A stretch of 64,000 bases of DNA from contig NZ_PVNG01000023.1 of assembly GCF_003001935.1 (NCBI RefSeq), positions 124,001-188,000 on the forward strand, in the 5' to 3' direction. Shown here in pieces: positions 16,948-25,329 of the stretch (its first letter is position 1; each line of letters opens with the position of its first letter). Source of the stretch: Nonomuraea fuscirosea. GTDB lineage: Bacteria > Actinomycetota > Actinomycetes > Streptosporangiales > Streptosporangiaceae. Under the pieces are notes generated by a model, which did not search any database, had not been told where the DNA came from, and worked only from the letters and a program-made list of their open reading frames with translations. Both the position numbers and the translations under genes were made by a program.

Positions 16948-18111
16948 TCAGCTGAGGCCGGCGCGGCGGGCGCGTTCGACGGCCGCGGGGAGCACGTCGA
17001 TCAGCCGGTCGACGTCTTCGGGCGTCGAGGTGTGTCCCAGCGTGAAGCGCAGCGAGCCGCGCGCCGCGGCCGCCTCGGCCCCCATGGCCAGCAGCACGTG
17101 GGACGGCTGCGCCACACCGGCCGAGCAGGCCGAGCCGGTCGAGCACTCCACCCCCTTGGCGTCGAGCAGCATGAGCAGCGCGTCGCCCTCGCAGCCGGGG
17201 AAGGAGAAGTGGGCGTTGCCGGGCAGCCGGTCGTCGGGGTCGCCGTTGAGCACCACGTCGGGCACGGCCTCGCGGACGCGCTGGATGAGCTCGTCGCGCA
17301 GCGCCGACAGCCGCGTGTGCAGGGCCTCCTGCTCGCGTACGGCGGTGCCGACGGCGGCGGCCAGGCCCGCGATGGCCGGCGCGTCGAGGGTGCCGGAGCG
17401 CACGTCGCGCTCCTGCCCTCCGCCGTGCTGCACGGACACCGGCGTCAGCCCCCTGGCCAGCAGCAGCGCGCCGGCTCCCATGGGGCCGCCGACCTTGTGT
17501 CCGGTCAGCGTGAGCGCGTCGGCCCCCGAGCCGGAGAAGGACACGGGCAGCTGCCCGACCGCCTGCACCGCGTCGGTGTGGAACGGGATGCCGTGGTCGT
17601 GCGCGATGGCGGCCAGCACGTGGATCGGCTGGACGGTGCCGACCTCGTTGTTGGCCCACATGACGCTGATCATGGCCACGTCGTCGGGATCGCGCTCGAT
17701 GGCGGCGCGCAGCGTCTCGGGGTGAACCCGGCCGAGCTCGTCGACCTCCAGCAGCTCCACCTCGGCGCCCTGGCTGTCCGCCAGCCACTGGGCCGGGTCG
17801 AGCGCCGCATGGTGCTCGACGGAGCTGATCAGCACCCGCCGGCGCGGCCTGCGCGCCCAGTAGAGGCCCTTGATCGCCAGGTTGTCGGCCTCGGTGCCGC
17901 CCGAGGTGAACACGACCTCGCTGGGCCGGGCGCCGAGCGAGTCGGCGATCGTCTCGCGCGCCTCCTCGACCACCCTGCGCACCTGACGGCCGGCGGCGTG
18001 CAGTGAGGAAGCATTTCCGACGCGTTTGAGTTGCTCCGTCATGGCCTCGATCGCTTCGGGCAGCATGGGGGTGGTCGCCGCATGATCAAGGTAGGCCGAC
18101 GGTCTGGTCAC
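16948..18111 (-). CDS. Cysteine desulfurase (IscS/NifS family)
   Basis: PLP enzyme that takes sulfur from cysteine for Fe-S clusters and tRNA thiolation. The 387-residue protein begins YLDHAATTP, has GGTEADNLA for PLP phosphate binding, the PLP-binding Lys206 in TLTGHKVGG, and the catalytic Cys329 in STGSACSAG, all at expected positions for the IscS-type class I group. The GTG start at 18111 has a -10-like TACTCT about 7 bases upstream, suggesting a leaderless mRNA. It is divergent from a TetR gene, with 53 bases between start codons. Neighbourhood suggests it feeds MnmA. Confidence 0.95.
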   Translation of the reverse strand: MTRPSAYLDHAATTPMLPEAIEAMTEQLKRVGNASSLHAAGRQVRRVVEEARETIADSLGARPSEVVFTSGGTEADNLAIKGLYWARRPRRRVLISSVEHHAALDPAQWLADSQGAEVELLEVDELGRVHPETLRAAIERDPDDVAMISVMWANNEVGTVQPIHVLAAIAHDHGIPFHTDAVQAVGQLPVSFSGSGADALTLTGHKVGGPMGAGALLLARGLTPVSVQHGGGQERDVRSGTLDAPAIAGLAAAVGTAVREQEALHTRLSALRDELIQRVREAVPDVVLNGDPDDRLPGNAHFSFPGCEGDALLMLLDAKGVECSTGSACSAGVAQPSHVLLAMGAEAAAARGSLRFTLGHTSTPEDVDRLIDVLPAAVERARRAGLS

Positions 18112-18134
18112 GTGCTCAGAGTATCTCGTTTGCG

Positions 18135-18158
18135 ACTGTACCGTCCGGACGGTACAGT
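18135..18158 (+). promoter_or_regulatory. Perfect 24 bp palindrome, TetR operator within promoter
   Basis: Half-site ACTGTACCGTCC is followed directly by its exact complement. A -35-like TTGCGA lies at 18129-18134, and the palindrome's last six bases TACAGT (18153-18158) form a -10 with an 18-base spacer. The ATG of the tetR gene at 18165 is 6 bases further. A bound TetR dimer would cover the whole core promoter and could also affect the divergent cysteine desulfurase promoter. Confidence 0.8.
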
Positions 18159-18164
18159 TGAGGC

Positions 18165-18674
18165 ATGCGAAGGGACGAGCTTTTGGACGCCGCGGAGGAG
18201 CTCCTCTGCGACCAGGGCTCGACCGCGCTCACCCTGGCCGCCGTGGCGGACCGGGCGGGCGTGAGCAAGGGCGGCCTGCTCTACCACTACGCCTCGAAAG
18301 AGGCCCTGATCAAAGGCATGGTCGAGCGGCTGATCGACGACTTCGACGAGCTGCTGGCCGCCCAGCCGGGCGAGAGCTACACCGAGCGCTACCTGGGCGC
18401 GACGCTGGCAGCCGTCAGATCCGGCCGCCTGCGACGCTGGGCGGTGGTGACCGGAGCCTCGGGCAACCTGTTCCTGCTCGCGCCGCTGCGCGAGGCGATG
18501 GCCCGCTGGCATCGCGAGGAGCTGAGCGAAGAGCCCGATCCGCTGGCGGCGCAGATCGTCCGGCTGGCGTGTGAGGGGCTGTGGGACGTGGCCAGCCACG
18601 ATCCCGAGCTCAACACGGAAGAGGATCTGCAGGCGCTGGAACGCCGCCTGAGAGCGCTCATCGCCCCCGCCTGA
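18165..18674 (+). CDS. TetR family transcriptional regulator
   Basis: A 169-residue repressor-type protein. The N-terminal HTH is typical: ALTLAAVADRAGVSKGGLLYHYASKEAL at about residues 22-49, split here only by the usual turn. The C-terminal ligand domain is short and helical and resembles the TetR_C group with GNLFLLAPLREAM. The start is ATG 18165, within a promoter whose spacer and -10 are a perfect palindrome, so autorepression is likely. The exporter gene downstream on the same strand is the natural second target, but I find no second copy of the palindrome before it. Confidence 0.93.
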   Translation: MRRDELLDAAEELLCDQGSTALTLAAVADRAGVSKGGLLYHYASKEALIKGMVERLIDDFDELLAAQPGESYTERYLGATLAAVRSGRLRRWAVVTGASGNLFLLAPLREAMARWHREELSEEPDPLAAQIVRLACEGLWDVASHDPELNTEEDLQALERRLRALIAPA

Positions 18675-18684
18675 CGTCCCGCCC

Positions 18685-18756
18685 CGCCTGACGTCCCAGC
18701 TCCGCACGACGTCCCTGCACCGCCTGACATCCCAGCTCCGCGCCACGTCCCTGCGA
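18685..18756. repeat. Two-copy 36 bp tandem repeat after tetR
   Basis: Two 36-base units, 18685-18720 and 18721-18756, start CGCCTGAC(G/A)TCCCAGCTCCG and differ at only a few positions. The unit's CGCCTGACGTCC also matches the tetR gene end at 18669-18680 (stop 18672-18674), so the stop region seems to be the founder. The remainder of the 318-base gap up to the MFS gene holds no open frame I believe; a weak TTCACG (18949) and CATAGC pair could be the MFS promoter. Confidence 0.65.
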
Positions 18757-18992
18757 CGCCCGGCTTTCCCGCCCCGCGCCGACGGGGCTCTTCCTCATGA
18801 GACCGCGGCCTGACCATGGCCGCCGCGCCGCGCCTTCCGGTGCGGCGCCTTTCGTGCGGCGAGCCCTCAGGACGTGCGGCCGGGGTCCGGCGCGGTTCCT
18901 CCCCCATGAGCACCACGTGGCACGCCCGTGCCCGTGCGACCTTCACGAACACGACATCACTGATCACATAGCACAGAAGAGGTGTGGCCCTT

Positions 18993-20183
18993 ATGACCCG
19001 CGAGCTGAGGAGCGCCCGTTACGGGGCGGTCCTCACCTTTGTCCTTGCCGGCCTGATGGTGGGCACGATGACCGTGCGCATCCCGGCCCTGACCGACAAA
19101 CTCGGCCTGTCCGAGGCCACGGTCGGAACGATCCTGCTGGCATGGGGCCTGGGCGCTCTGGTGACGATGCAGTCCATGCGCCGCGTCATGGCGCGCGTGG
19201 GCAGCCGGGCGGTGCTGCGGGCAGGCGGTCCACTGACGGCGCTCGGCCTCCTCGGCGTGGCCCTCGCCCCCGACCTGCCCCTGCTCCTGGTGGCGGCGAC
19301 GCTCTTCGGCATGGCCTTCGGCACCGTCGACGTCGCCATGAACGCCCAGGGCTCGGCGGTCGAGCAGGCGTACGGGCGGCCGCTGATGAACGGCATGCAC
19401 GCCGGCTGGTGCGTCGGCGCGATCGGGGCCGGCGGGCTGGGCAGCCTGGCCATCGCCGCCGGGCTCCCGTTCACCGTGCACGTGGCGCTGATCGCGCTGG
19501 TCTCGCTGCCCGTCCTGGTGCTGGTCGGCCGTACGTACCTGCCCGAGTCCCCGGCGGCGGCGAGCGCCGCGGCCGGCGAGCGGCGGCGGCTGCCGGCGAT
19601 CGTCTACCTGCTCGGCGCGATCATGTTCTTCGCCTTCATGGTCGAGGGCACGGTCGCGGACTGGAACGGCCTCTACATGCGTGACGAGCTCGGCGCCCCC
19701 GAGGCCGTGGCGGCGCTCGGCTACCCGGTCTTCGAGGCGGGCATGCTGATCGCCCGGCTCACGGGTGACCGGCTGCGGGTCAGGTTCGGGGTGCGCGGGA
19801 TGCTGACCGTGTCCGGTGTGGCCACGGCCGGGTTCTTCGCGGTCGTGCTGCTGGCGCCGGCGGCGACGGTGGCGGTGTCCGCGATGTTCTTCGTGGGGCT
19901 CGGCGTGGCGACGATCTCGCCGCTGACGCTGTCGCTGGCCGGCACCGCCACCGGCACGCCCGGCCCGGCCATCGCGCAGGCCGGGGCCATGGGGTACGCG
20001 GGGCTGCTGCTCGGGCCCGTGGTGATCGGCTTCCTGTCGGACGCCACCTCGCTGCGTACGGCGCTCGGCATCGGCGTGGTCCTCGGCGTGCTCATCGCCC
20101 TGTCCGCCCGCCTCCTCCCCCGCCACGAGCCCGCCACCATCAGCCCGCTCCCCGTCAGGGAGCGCGTGGAGGCCGCGGCCTGA
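18993..20183 (+). CDS. MFS transporter (drug/sugar exporter type)
   Basis: A 396-residue secondary transporter with 12 hydrophobic segments in two six-helix halves. The loop after helix 2 carries the MFS motif region SMRRVMARVGSRAVLRAG. The central loop near 195-215 is short and basic. I chose ATG 18993 because GAAGAGG ends 10 bases before it; a GTG at 18984 would leave almost no spacing. It resembles the Ydjl/YbjJ-type branch of uncertain substrate. Position downstream of a TetR gene suggests repressor-controlled efflux. A strong hairpin begins right after its stop. Confidence 0.88.
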   Translation: MTRELRSARYGAVLTFVLAGLMVGTMTVRIPALTDKLGLSEATVGTILLAWGLGALVTMQSMRRVMARVGSRAVLRAGGPLTALGLLGVALAPDLPLLLVAATLFGMAFGTVDVAMNAQGSAVEQAYGRPLMNGMHAGWCVGAIGAGGLGSLAIAAGLPFTVHVALIALVSLPVLVLVGRTYLPESPAAASAAAGERRRLPAIVYLLGAIMFFAFMVEGTVADWNGLYMRDELGAPEAVAALGYPVFEAGMLIARLTGDRLRVRFGVRGMLTVSGVATAGFFAVVLLAPAATVAVSAMFFVGLGVATISPLTLSLAGTATGTPGPAIAQAGAMGYAGLLLGPVVIGFLSDATSLRTALGIGVVLGVLIALSARLLPRHEPATISPLPVRERVEAAA

Positions 20184-20255
20184 GAGTTCTCTGTGCGTCC
20201 GGCGCGGGCGGCGTCGTACGTCCCACGTGGCGACGCCCGCGCTCACAGAGAACTC
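20184..20255 (+). terminator. Large two-part inverted repeat after the MFS gene
   Basis: Outer arms GAGTTCTCTGTG (20184-20195) and CACAGAGAACTC (20244-20255) pair perfectly over 12 bases. Inside, GCGCGGGCG-GC-GTCG (20202-20216) pairs with CGACGCCCGCGC (20231-20242) with a two-base bulge. The whole structure starts on the base after the MFS stop and ends 47 bases before the next gene. It should terminate MFS transcription, although its size also allows a DNA cruciform or a leader element for the ABC operon. Confidence 0.65.
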
Positions 20256-20302
20256 ACAGAACCGCTCAGAACGCCTCCAACCGGCCGCCTCACGCTGGAT
20301 TC

Positions 20303-21202
20303 ATGATTCAGCTGACAGCACTGACCAAACGCTACGGCGACAAGACCGCCGTGGACGACCTCACCCTCCTCGTACGCCCAGGCGTCGTCACCGGCTTCCT
20401 GGGCCCGAACGGCGCCGGCAAGAGCACCACGATGCGCATGATCCTCGGCCTCGACCTGCCCACCTCGGGCACGGCCACGATCAACGGCCGCGCCCACCAC
20501 GAGCTGCCGCACCCGCTGCGCACGATCGGCTCGATGCTGGACGCGCGGGCCGCGCACCCGCGGCGCACCGCGTACAAGCACCTGCTCTACCAGGCACAGA
20601 CGAACGCCATCCCGGCCACCCGCGTGGACGAGGTGCTCGACCTGGTCGGGCTGACGGAGGTGGCGGGCAAGCCGGCGGGCTCGTTCTCGATGGGGATGAC
20701 CCAGCGGCTGGGCATCGCGGCCGCGCTGCTGGGGGATCCGCCGGTGCTGGTGCTGGACGAGCCGGTCAACGGGCTGGACCCCGAGGGCGTCCGGTGGATC
20801 CGCGCGCTCATGCGCGGCCTGGCCGCCGAGGGGCGTACGGTGCTGATCTCCAGCCACCTGATGAGCGAGATGGCGATGACCGCGGACCGGCTGGTGGTCA
20901 TCGGCAAGGGGCGGCTGATCGCCGAGGGCGAGATCGGCGACTTCACCGCCGCGGGGTCTGCCGTGGCCGTCCGCACGCCCGAGTCCGGCGTCTTCGCCCG
21001 GCTGCTGGAGCTGGCGGGCGCCCACGTACGTCCTGGTCCCGATGACGAGCTGCTGGTCACCGGCATGGAGGCGGCCGACGTCGGGCGGCTGGCCGCGGCG
21101 GAGGGCGTGACGTTGTTCGAGCTGTCCGTGCGGCACGCGTCGCTGGAGGAGACGTTCATGGAGCTGACCAGGGACGCCGCCGAGTACGGAGCCGCCCGAT
21201 GA
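20303..21202 (+). CDS. ABC-2 type transporter ATP-binding protein
   Basis: A 299-residue ATPase driving the adjacent permease. Walker A GPNGAGKST lies at residues 34-42, the signature is the FSMGMTQRL variant of LSGGQ, and Walker B is VLVLDEPVNGLDPEG, followed by the H-loop in ISSHLMSE. The C-terminal extension of about 90 residues is the usual regulatory domain of the BcrA/CcmA drug-resistance branch. The gene starts a four-gene operon with its permease, a response regulator and a sensor kinase, an arrangement typical of peptide-antibiotic sensing and detoxification modules. Confidence 0.94.
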   Translation: MIQLTALTKRYGDKTAVDDLTLLVRPGVVTGFLGPNGAGKSTTMRMILGLDLPTSGTATINGRAHHELPHPLRTIGSMLDARAAHPRRTAYKHLLYQAQTNAIPATRVDEVLDLVGLTEVAGKPAGSFSMGMTQRLGIAAALLGDPPVLVLDEPVNGLDPEGVRWIRALMRGLAAEGRTVLISSHLMSEMAMTADRLVVIGKGRLIAEGEIGDFTAAGSAVAVRTPESGVFARLLELAGAHVRPGPDDELLVTGMEAADVGRLAAAEGVTLFELSVRHASLEETFMELTRDAAEYGAAR

Positions 21203-21963
21203 TCGCGACGGGGGTGCTCAAGGCGGAGTGGACCAAGTTCAGCAGCATCAGGGCGACCATGGTGCTGTCGCTGGCCGTCGTGGCGGCCTCGGGGTTCTTC
21301 GGGTGGACGTTCGCGAACATGGCGGCCCACGAGTACGCCACCGCCTCGGCGCAGGAGCGGCTGGACTTCCTGCCCCTTGACCAGGTGATGCGCGGGATGC
21401 TCCTCGTCCAGCTGCTGATCTCGGCGCTGGGCGTGCTGGTGGCGACCTCCGAGTACGGCTCCGGCACGTTGGGCCCCAGCCTGGCCGCGGTGGGCAGGCG
21501 GAGCAGGCTGGTGATCGCCAAGGCGGGGATGACGGCGCTGGTCGCGCTGCCGGTGAGCGTGGCGGGGATCGGGCTGATGTTCGTGACGAGCCAGGTCACG
21601 CTGGCCGCCCAGGGGGCACCGTACCTGATGCCAGGTGACCCGGACGCGCTGCTGGCACTGCTGCTCGGGCCGGTGGTGTTCACCCTGCTGGCACTGTTCG
21701 GGCTGGCGCTGGGCCTGCTGCTGCGCGGCACGGCGGCGGCTGTGAACGTCAGCAGCACGTTCCTCCTGATGCCCGTCCTGGCTCCCATATTTCCCGACTT
21801 CCTGAGCAGGCTCCTGACCACCTACTGGCCGAACGGCGCCGGCTTCAGGGCCGTCACCAGCAGGTCCGACCTGCCGCCCGTGCTTTCCTTCGGGCTGCTC
21901 GTCGGGTTCGTCGCCGTCATGCACATCGCGGCCTTCACCCGCTTCGCCCGGCGGGACGCCTGA
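21199..21963 (+). CDS. ABC-2 type transporter permease
   Basis: A 254-residue membrane protein with six hydrophobic segments, beginning LKAEWTKFSSIRATMVLSLA, the usual first helix of single-polypeptide ABC-2 permeases paired with BcrA-like ATPases. Its ATG overlaps the ATPase stop (ATGA), so the two are made together. Substrate unknown; antibiotic peptides or lipids are typical for the family. Confidence 0.88.
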   Translation: MIATGVLKAEWTKFSSIRATMVLSLAVVAASGFFGWTFANMAAHEYATASAQERLDFLPLDQVMRGMLLVQLLISALGVLVATSEYGSGTLGPSLAAVGRRSRLVIAKAGMTALVALPVSVAGIGLMFVTSQVTLAAQGAPYLMPGDPDALLALLLGPVVFTLLALFGLALGLLLRGTAAAVNVSSTFLLMPVLAPIFPDFLSRLLTTYWPNGAGFRAVTSRSDLPPVLSFGLLVGFVAVMHIAAFTRFARRDA

Positions 21964-21991
21964 CTACCCTTGACGGCGGGAGGTGCCTGAC

Positions 21992-22693
21992 ATGGGCGAG
22001 CGGCTGCTGGTGGTCGACGACGAGCCCACGGTCAAGGAGCTGCTGTCGGCGACGTTACGCTTCGCGGGCTTCACCGTGAGCTCGGCCGACAACGGCGTCC
22101 AGGCCCTGGAGGTGGCGGGGCGCGAGCCGCCCGACCTGGTGCTGCTCGACGTGATGCTGCCCGATCTGGATGGGTTCGAGGTGCTGCGCCGCCTGCGTGC
22201 CCTGCCCAGGCCGGGCGGCCGGCCCGGGCCCGTGCCGGTGCTGTTCCTGACCGCCCGCGACGCGACGGCCGACAAGATCAACGGGCTCAGGCTGGGCGGC
22301 GACGACTACGTGACCAAGCCGTTCGACCTGGAGGAGCTGCTGGCCAGGATCCGGGCGATCCTGCGCCGCACCGGCGCGATCCCCGACGATCAGACGCTGG
22401 TGGTCGGGGACCTCGAAGTCGATCCCGACGGCCACCAGGTGAGCCGGGCGGGCCGCCCCGTACGCCTGTCGCCCACGGAGTTCCGCCTCCTGCTCCACCT
22501 GGTGCTGAACGCCGGCCGGGTGCTGCCGAAGTCGCAGATCCTGGAGCACGTGTGGCGGTACGACTTCGCCGGCGACACCAGCATCGTGGACACCTACGTC
22601 AGCTACCTGCGCCGCAAACTCGACACCGGCGGGCCGCGGCTGATCCACACGGTCCACGGCGTCGGCTACGTGCTGCGCAGGCCCAAGGAATGA
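21992..22693 (+). CDS. OmpR/PhoB family response regulator
   Basis: A 233-residue DNA-binding regulator. The receiver domain has DDE at residues 9-11, phospho-acceptor Asp53 in LLDVMLPDLDG, and Lys109 in TKPFD. The winged-helix output domain ends with ILEHVWRYDF and YVSYLRRKLD. I prefer ATG 21992, which lies 9 bases after GGCGGGAGG; a GTG at 21983 abuts that site. It overlaps the kinase start by four bases (ATGA) and lies 28 bases after the ABC permease, so it probably controls this operon. Confidence 0.95.
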   Translation: MGERLLVVDDEPTVKELLSATLRFAGFTVSSADNGVQALEVAGREPPDLVLLDVMLPDLDGFEVLRRLRALPRPGGRPGPVPVLFLTARDATADKINGLRLGGDDYVTKPFDLEELLARIRAILRRTGAIPDDQTLVVGDLEVDPDGHQVSRAGRPVRLSPTEFRLLLHLVLNAGRVLPKSQILEHVWRYDFAGDTSIVDTYVSYLRRKLDTGGPRLIHTVHGVGYVLRRPKE

Positions 22694-24216
22694 TCACCCG
22701 GCCGTCGCCGCTTTCGCGGCTGTCGCCGCGCCCCCGGCCGTCGTCGGGCCCCCGGCCGTCGTTGAGCTCCCGGCTGTCGTTGGGCTCGCGGCTGTCGCTG
22801 CGTTCGCGGCTGCTGGCCATCACGGTCACGCTGCTCGTCGCCGGTCTCGTGCTGATCAGCTCGGTCGTCGTACGCCAGCTCGAAACCCAGCTGATGCACC
22901 GCGTGGACCAGCAGCTCACCCCCATGGGCACGGCCCTGTCGGCGGTGCCGCCCGACCTCCTGACCGGCAAGCTGAAGCGGCCGGCCGGCGTGGCGCTGTC
23001 CACGGACGACCTCGACCTGTTCGGCACGGCGTACGCGGCGTACCTGTCGGCCGACGGCGCCGTGCTGCGCGAGCTGACCGGCCCAGGCCCCGCCCTGCCC
23101 CGCCTCGACCTCGCGGAGGTCACGGCCCGCGCCGGGCGGCCGTTCACGGTCGAGGAAGCCGGCGGGGAGACGTGGCGGGTGCTGGCGCTGCCCGCGCGGA
23201 GCCGGAGCGCGACGATCGGGCACGCGGCGGTCGTCGCGGCGGTGTCGCTGGAGGGCATGCGCTCGACCATCGACCGGATGCGCGTGGTCTGCCTCGTGGC
23301 CGGGTCGCTCCTGCTGGCGTTGCTGGCGCTGGTGGGCGGGCTGGCGATCAGGGCCGGTCTCGCGCCGCTGCGCCGCGTGGAGGAGACGGCGACGGCCATC
23401 GCGGACGGCGACCTCACCCGGCGCGTCCCCTCGCCCGCCGGGCCCGGCACGGAGATCGGGCGGCTGGCCCTGTCGATCAACAAGATGCTGGCCCAGATCG
23501 AGCAGGGGGTCGCGGCGCGGGTGGAGTCGGAGGCGCGCATGCGCCGGTTCGTCGCCGACGTGAGTCATGAGCTGCGCACGCCGCTGTTCGGGATCAAGGG
23601 CTTCTCCGAGTTGTACCGCATGGGCGGCACCGAGGCCGCGCCCGCGCTGGCCCGCATCGAGAGCGAGTCGGGGCGGCTGGCCGCGCTGGTGGACGATTTG
23701 CTGTTGCTCGCCGGTCTCGACGAGAGTGACGGGCCGGGGCTGGAGCTGACCCCGATGGACCTGCGTACGCTCGCCGCCGACGCCCGCCACGACTTCACCG
23801 CGCTCGACCCGTCCCGCCCCATCGCCTTCACCGGCCCCTCCGGCGGCCCCGCAGCGAGCGCTCCCGTGCTGGGCGACGAGGCCCGGCTGCGGCAGGTGGT
23901 CAGCAACCTCGTCGGGAACGCGATCACGCACACCCCGGCCGGCACCCCGGTCAGGATCGGCGTCGGGACGGACGGCGCCGAGGCGGTGCTGGTGATCGAG
24001 GACGAGGGTCCTGGACTGACGGCCGAGGAGGCGGAGCGGGTCTTCGACCGCTTCTACCGCGCCGACGGCTCCCGCGCCCGCGCCACCGGCGGGGCCGGCC
24101 TGGGTCTGGCCATCGTCCGCTCCATCGTCACGGCCCACGGCGGCCACGTGGACCTCCACTCATCCCCCGGCCAGGGCTCCTCCTTCCAGATCCGGCTCCC
24201 AGCCACACCCCCGTGA
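22690..24216 (+). CDS. HAMP-domain sensor histidine kinase
   Basis: A 508-residue kinase from ATG 22690. After an unusual repetitive N terminus (residues 8-43) come helix 1 (about 41-61), an extracytoplasmic sensor region of about 135 residues, helix 2 (199-220), a HAMP linker, the phospho-accepting His293 in VSHELRTPL, and the ATPase domain with N-box NLVGNAITHTP, DEGPGL and GGAGLGLAIV. All catalytic boxes are present. Partner of the response regulator it overlaps. The N-terminal six-residue repeats are cytoplasmic and absent from normal members of the family. Confidence 0.94.
   Translation: MITRPSPLSRLSPRPRPSSGPRPSLSSRLSLGSRLSLRSRLLAITVTLLVAGLVLISSVVVRQLETQLMHRVDQQLTPMGTALSAVPPDLLTGKLKRPAGVALSTDDLDLFGTAYAAYLSADGAVLRELTGPGPALPRLDLAEVTARAGRPFTVEEAGGETWRVLALPARSRSATIGHAAVVAAVSLEGMRSTIDRMRVVCLVAGSLLLALLALVGGLAIRAGLAPLRRVEETATAIADGDLTRRVPSPAGPGTEIGRLALSINKMLAQIEQGVAARVESEARMRRFVADVSHELRTPLFGIKGFSELYRMGGTEAAPALARIESESGRLAALVDDLLLLAGLDESDGPGLELTPMDLRTLAADARHDFTALDPSRPIAFTGPSGGPAASAPVLGDEARLRQVVSNLVGNAITHTPAGTPVRIGVGTDGAEAVLVIEDEGPGLTAEEAERVFDRFYRADGSRARATGGAGLGLAIVRSIVTAHGGHVDLHSSPGQGSSFQIRLPATPP
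22711..22818. repeat. Six-copy 18 bp in-frame tandem repeat in the kinase gene
   Basis: Units start at 22711, 22729, 22747, 22765, 22783 and 22801. They encode LSRLSP, RPRPSS, GPRPSL, SSRLSL, GSRLSL and RSRLLA. The last unit runs into the first membrane helix. Third-base and first-base changes are mixed, so the array has drifted but kept the frame. Confidence 0.8.
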
Positions 24217-24224
24217 CCCCGGCC

Positions 24225-24371
24225 TCAAAGCTTGATCACCTCGGCACCGGGCATGTCGTCATGGTCCGTGTCCTGCGTGACGACTAGAACGTTGCGCGCT
24301 ATGGCCGTGGCGGAGCCGCGGGGATCCACCGAGGGCGGCGAGCGAACGAAGCGATCTGCCGGATGGAGGCG
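24225..24371 (-). pseudogene. Remnant of a PIN-domain (VapC-type) toxin gene
   Basis: The last 29 codons of a minus-strand frame read ATAIARNVLVVTQDTDHDDM then PGAEVIKL and a stop at 24225. That is the shape of a PIN ribonuclease C terminus (helix, LVT-D strand, then a PGLEVI-like end). Just upstream LHPADRF also fits, but the linking residues are out of frame nonsense and no start, N-terminal Asp motif or antitoxin gene is present. I treat it as a decayed fragment in the 285-base gap before the methyltransferase pair. Confidence 0.5.
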
Positions 24372-24501
24372 GACATGCGGCGATCGTAGTACTACGCGGC
24401 GTAACGCCGAGGGGCCTCGCGTATGCCGACGAGTAGCGGTGGTGCCGGGGTGTGGGAGGCTGGGGGCCGGACTGGCTGAGGTGGAGAACGGAGAGGTCGT
24501 C

Positions 24502-25326
24502 GTGGGGGGCGTGCTGCGGATCTCGCGGCCGAACGCGCGGTTCCAGCAGTGGCAGGCGCTGCTGCGGAACCAGAACAAGCGTCAGCGGGCGGGCGAGTTC
24601 CTGGTTCAGGGGGTGCGGCCGATCACGCTGGCGCTCGAGTACGGCTGGCCGGTGCGCGCGCTGATCTACGACGCCGAGCGGTCGCTGTCGCGCTGGGCGG
24701 CCGGAGTGCTGGAGCGGGCCGGTGGCGAGCAGGTGGCCATGGCGCCCGAGCTGCTGCGGGAGCTGAGCGGCAAGGACGAGGAGGTGCCGGAGCTGGTGGC
24801 GGTGGTCGCCCTGCCCGACGACGACCTGGCGCGGATCCCGATGGGGCCCTCGTTCCTGGGCATGGTGTTCGACCGGCCGACGGGTCCTGGCAACATCGGC
24901 TCTATGGTGCGCTCGCTGGACGCCTTCGGCGGGGCCGGGCTGATCGTCACCGGGCACGCCGCCGACCCCTACGACCCCAAGTCCGTCCGCGCCTCGACCG
25001 GCTCCCTGCTGGCGCTGCCGGTGGTGCGGACCCGCTCGCACCAGGAGGTGCTGGCCTGGGCGGCCGGCGTACGCGCCGACGGGCTGCCGCTGACCGTGGT
25101 GGGCACCGACGAGCACGGCACCGACGACATCTCCGCTCTCGACCTGACCGGCCCGACGCTGCTGGTGATCGGCAACGAGACCACCGGGCTGAGCGCGGGC
25201 TGGCGGCAGGGCTGCGACGTGATGGCGCGCATCCCGATCACGGGCGCGGCCAGCTCGCTCAACGCCGCCAACGCCGCCACCGTCGTCCTGTACGAGGCCG
25301 CCCGCCAGCGCGCCGCCGCGAAGTGA
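24502..25326 (+). CDS. aviRb: SpoU-family 23S rRNA 2'-O-methyltransferase, AviRb-like
   Basis: A 274-residue protein (GTG 24502, after GGAGAGG) with an L30e-like N-terminal RNA-binding domain and a SpoU/TrmH knot domain. The three knot motifs are clear: NIGSMVRSLDAFGG, VIGNETTGLS and SSLNAANAATVVLYE. The N-terminal stretch NARFQQWQALL and the GEFLVQGVRPI and HAADPYDPKSVR segments closely match, from memory, Streptomyces viridochromogenes AviRb, which methylates U2479 of 23S rRNA and protects against avilamycin. A second avilamycin-type methyltransferase follows after three bases. GTG 24481 or 24511 are other possible starts. Identity should be confirmed by alignment. Confidence 0.85.
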   Translation: MGGVLRISRPNARFQQWQALLRNQNKRQRAGEFLVQGVRPITLALEYGWPVRALIYDAERSLSRWAAGVLERAGGEQVAMAPELLRELSGKDEEVPELVAVVALPDDDLARIPMGPSFLGMVFDRPTGPGNIGSMVRSLDAFGGAGLIVTGHAADPYDPKSVRASTGSLLALPVVRTRSHQEVLAWAAGVRADGLPLTVVGTDEHGTDDISALDLTGPTLLVIGNETTGLSAGWRQGCDVMARIPITGAASSLNAANAATVVLYEAARQRAAAK

Positions 25327-25329
25327 GTC

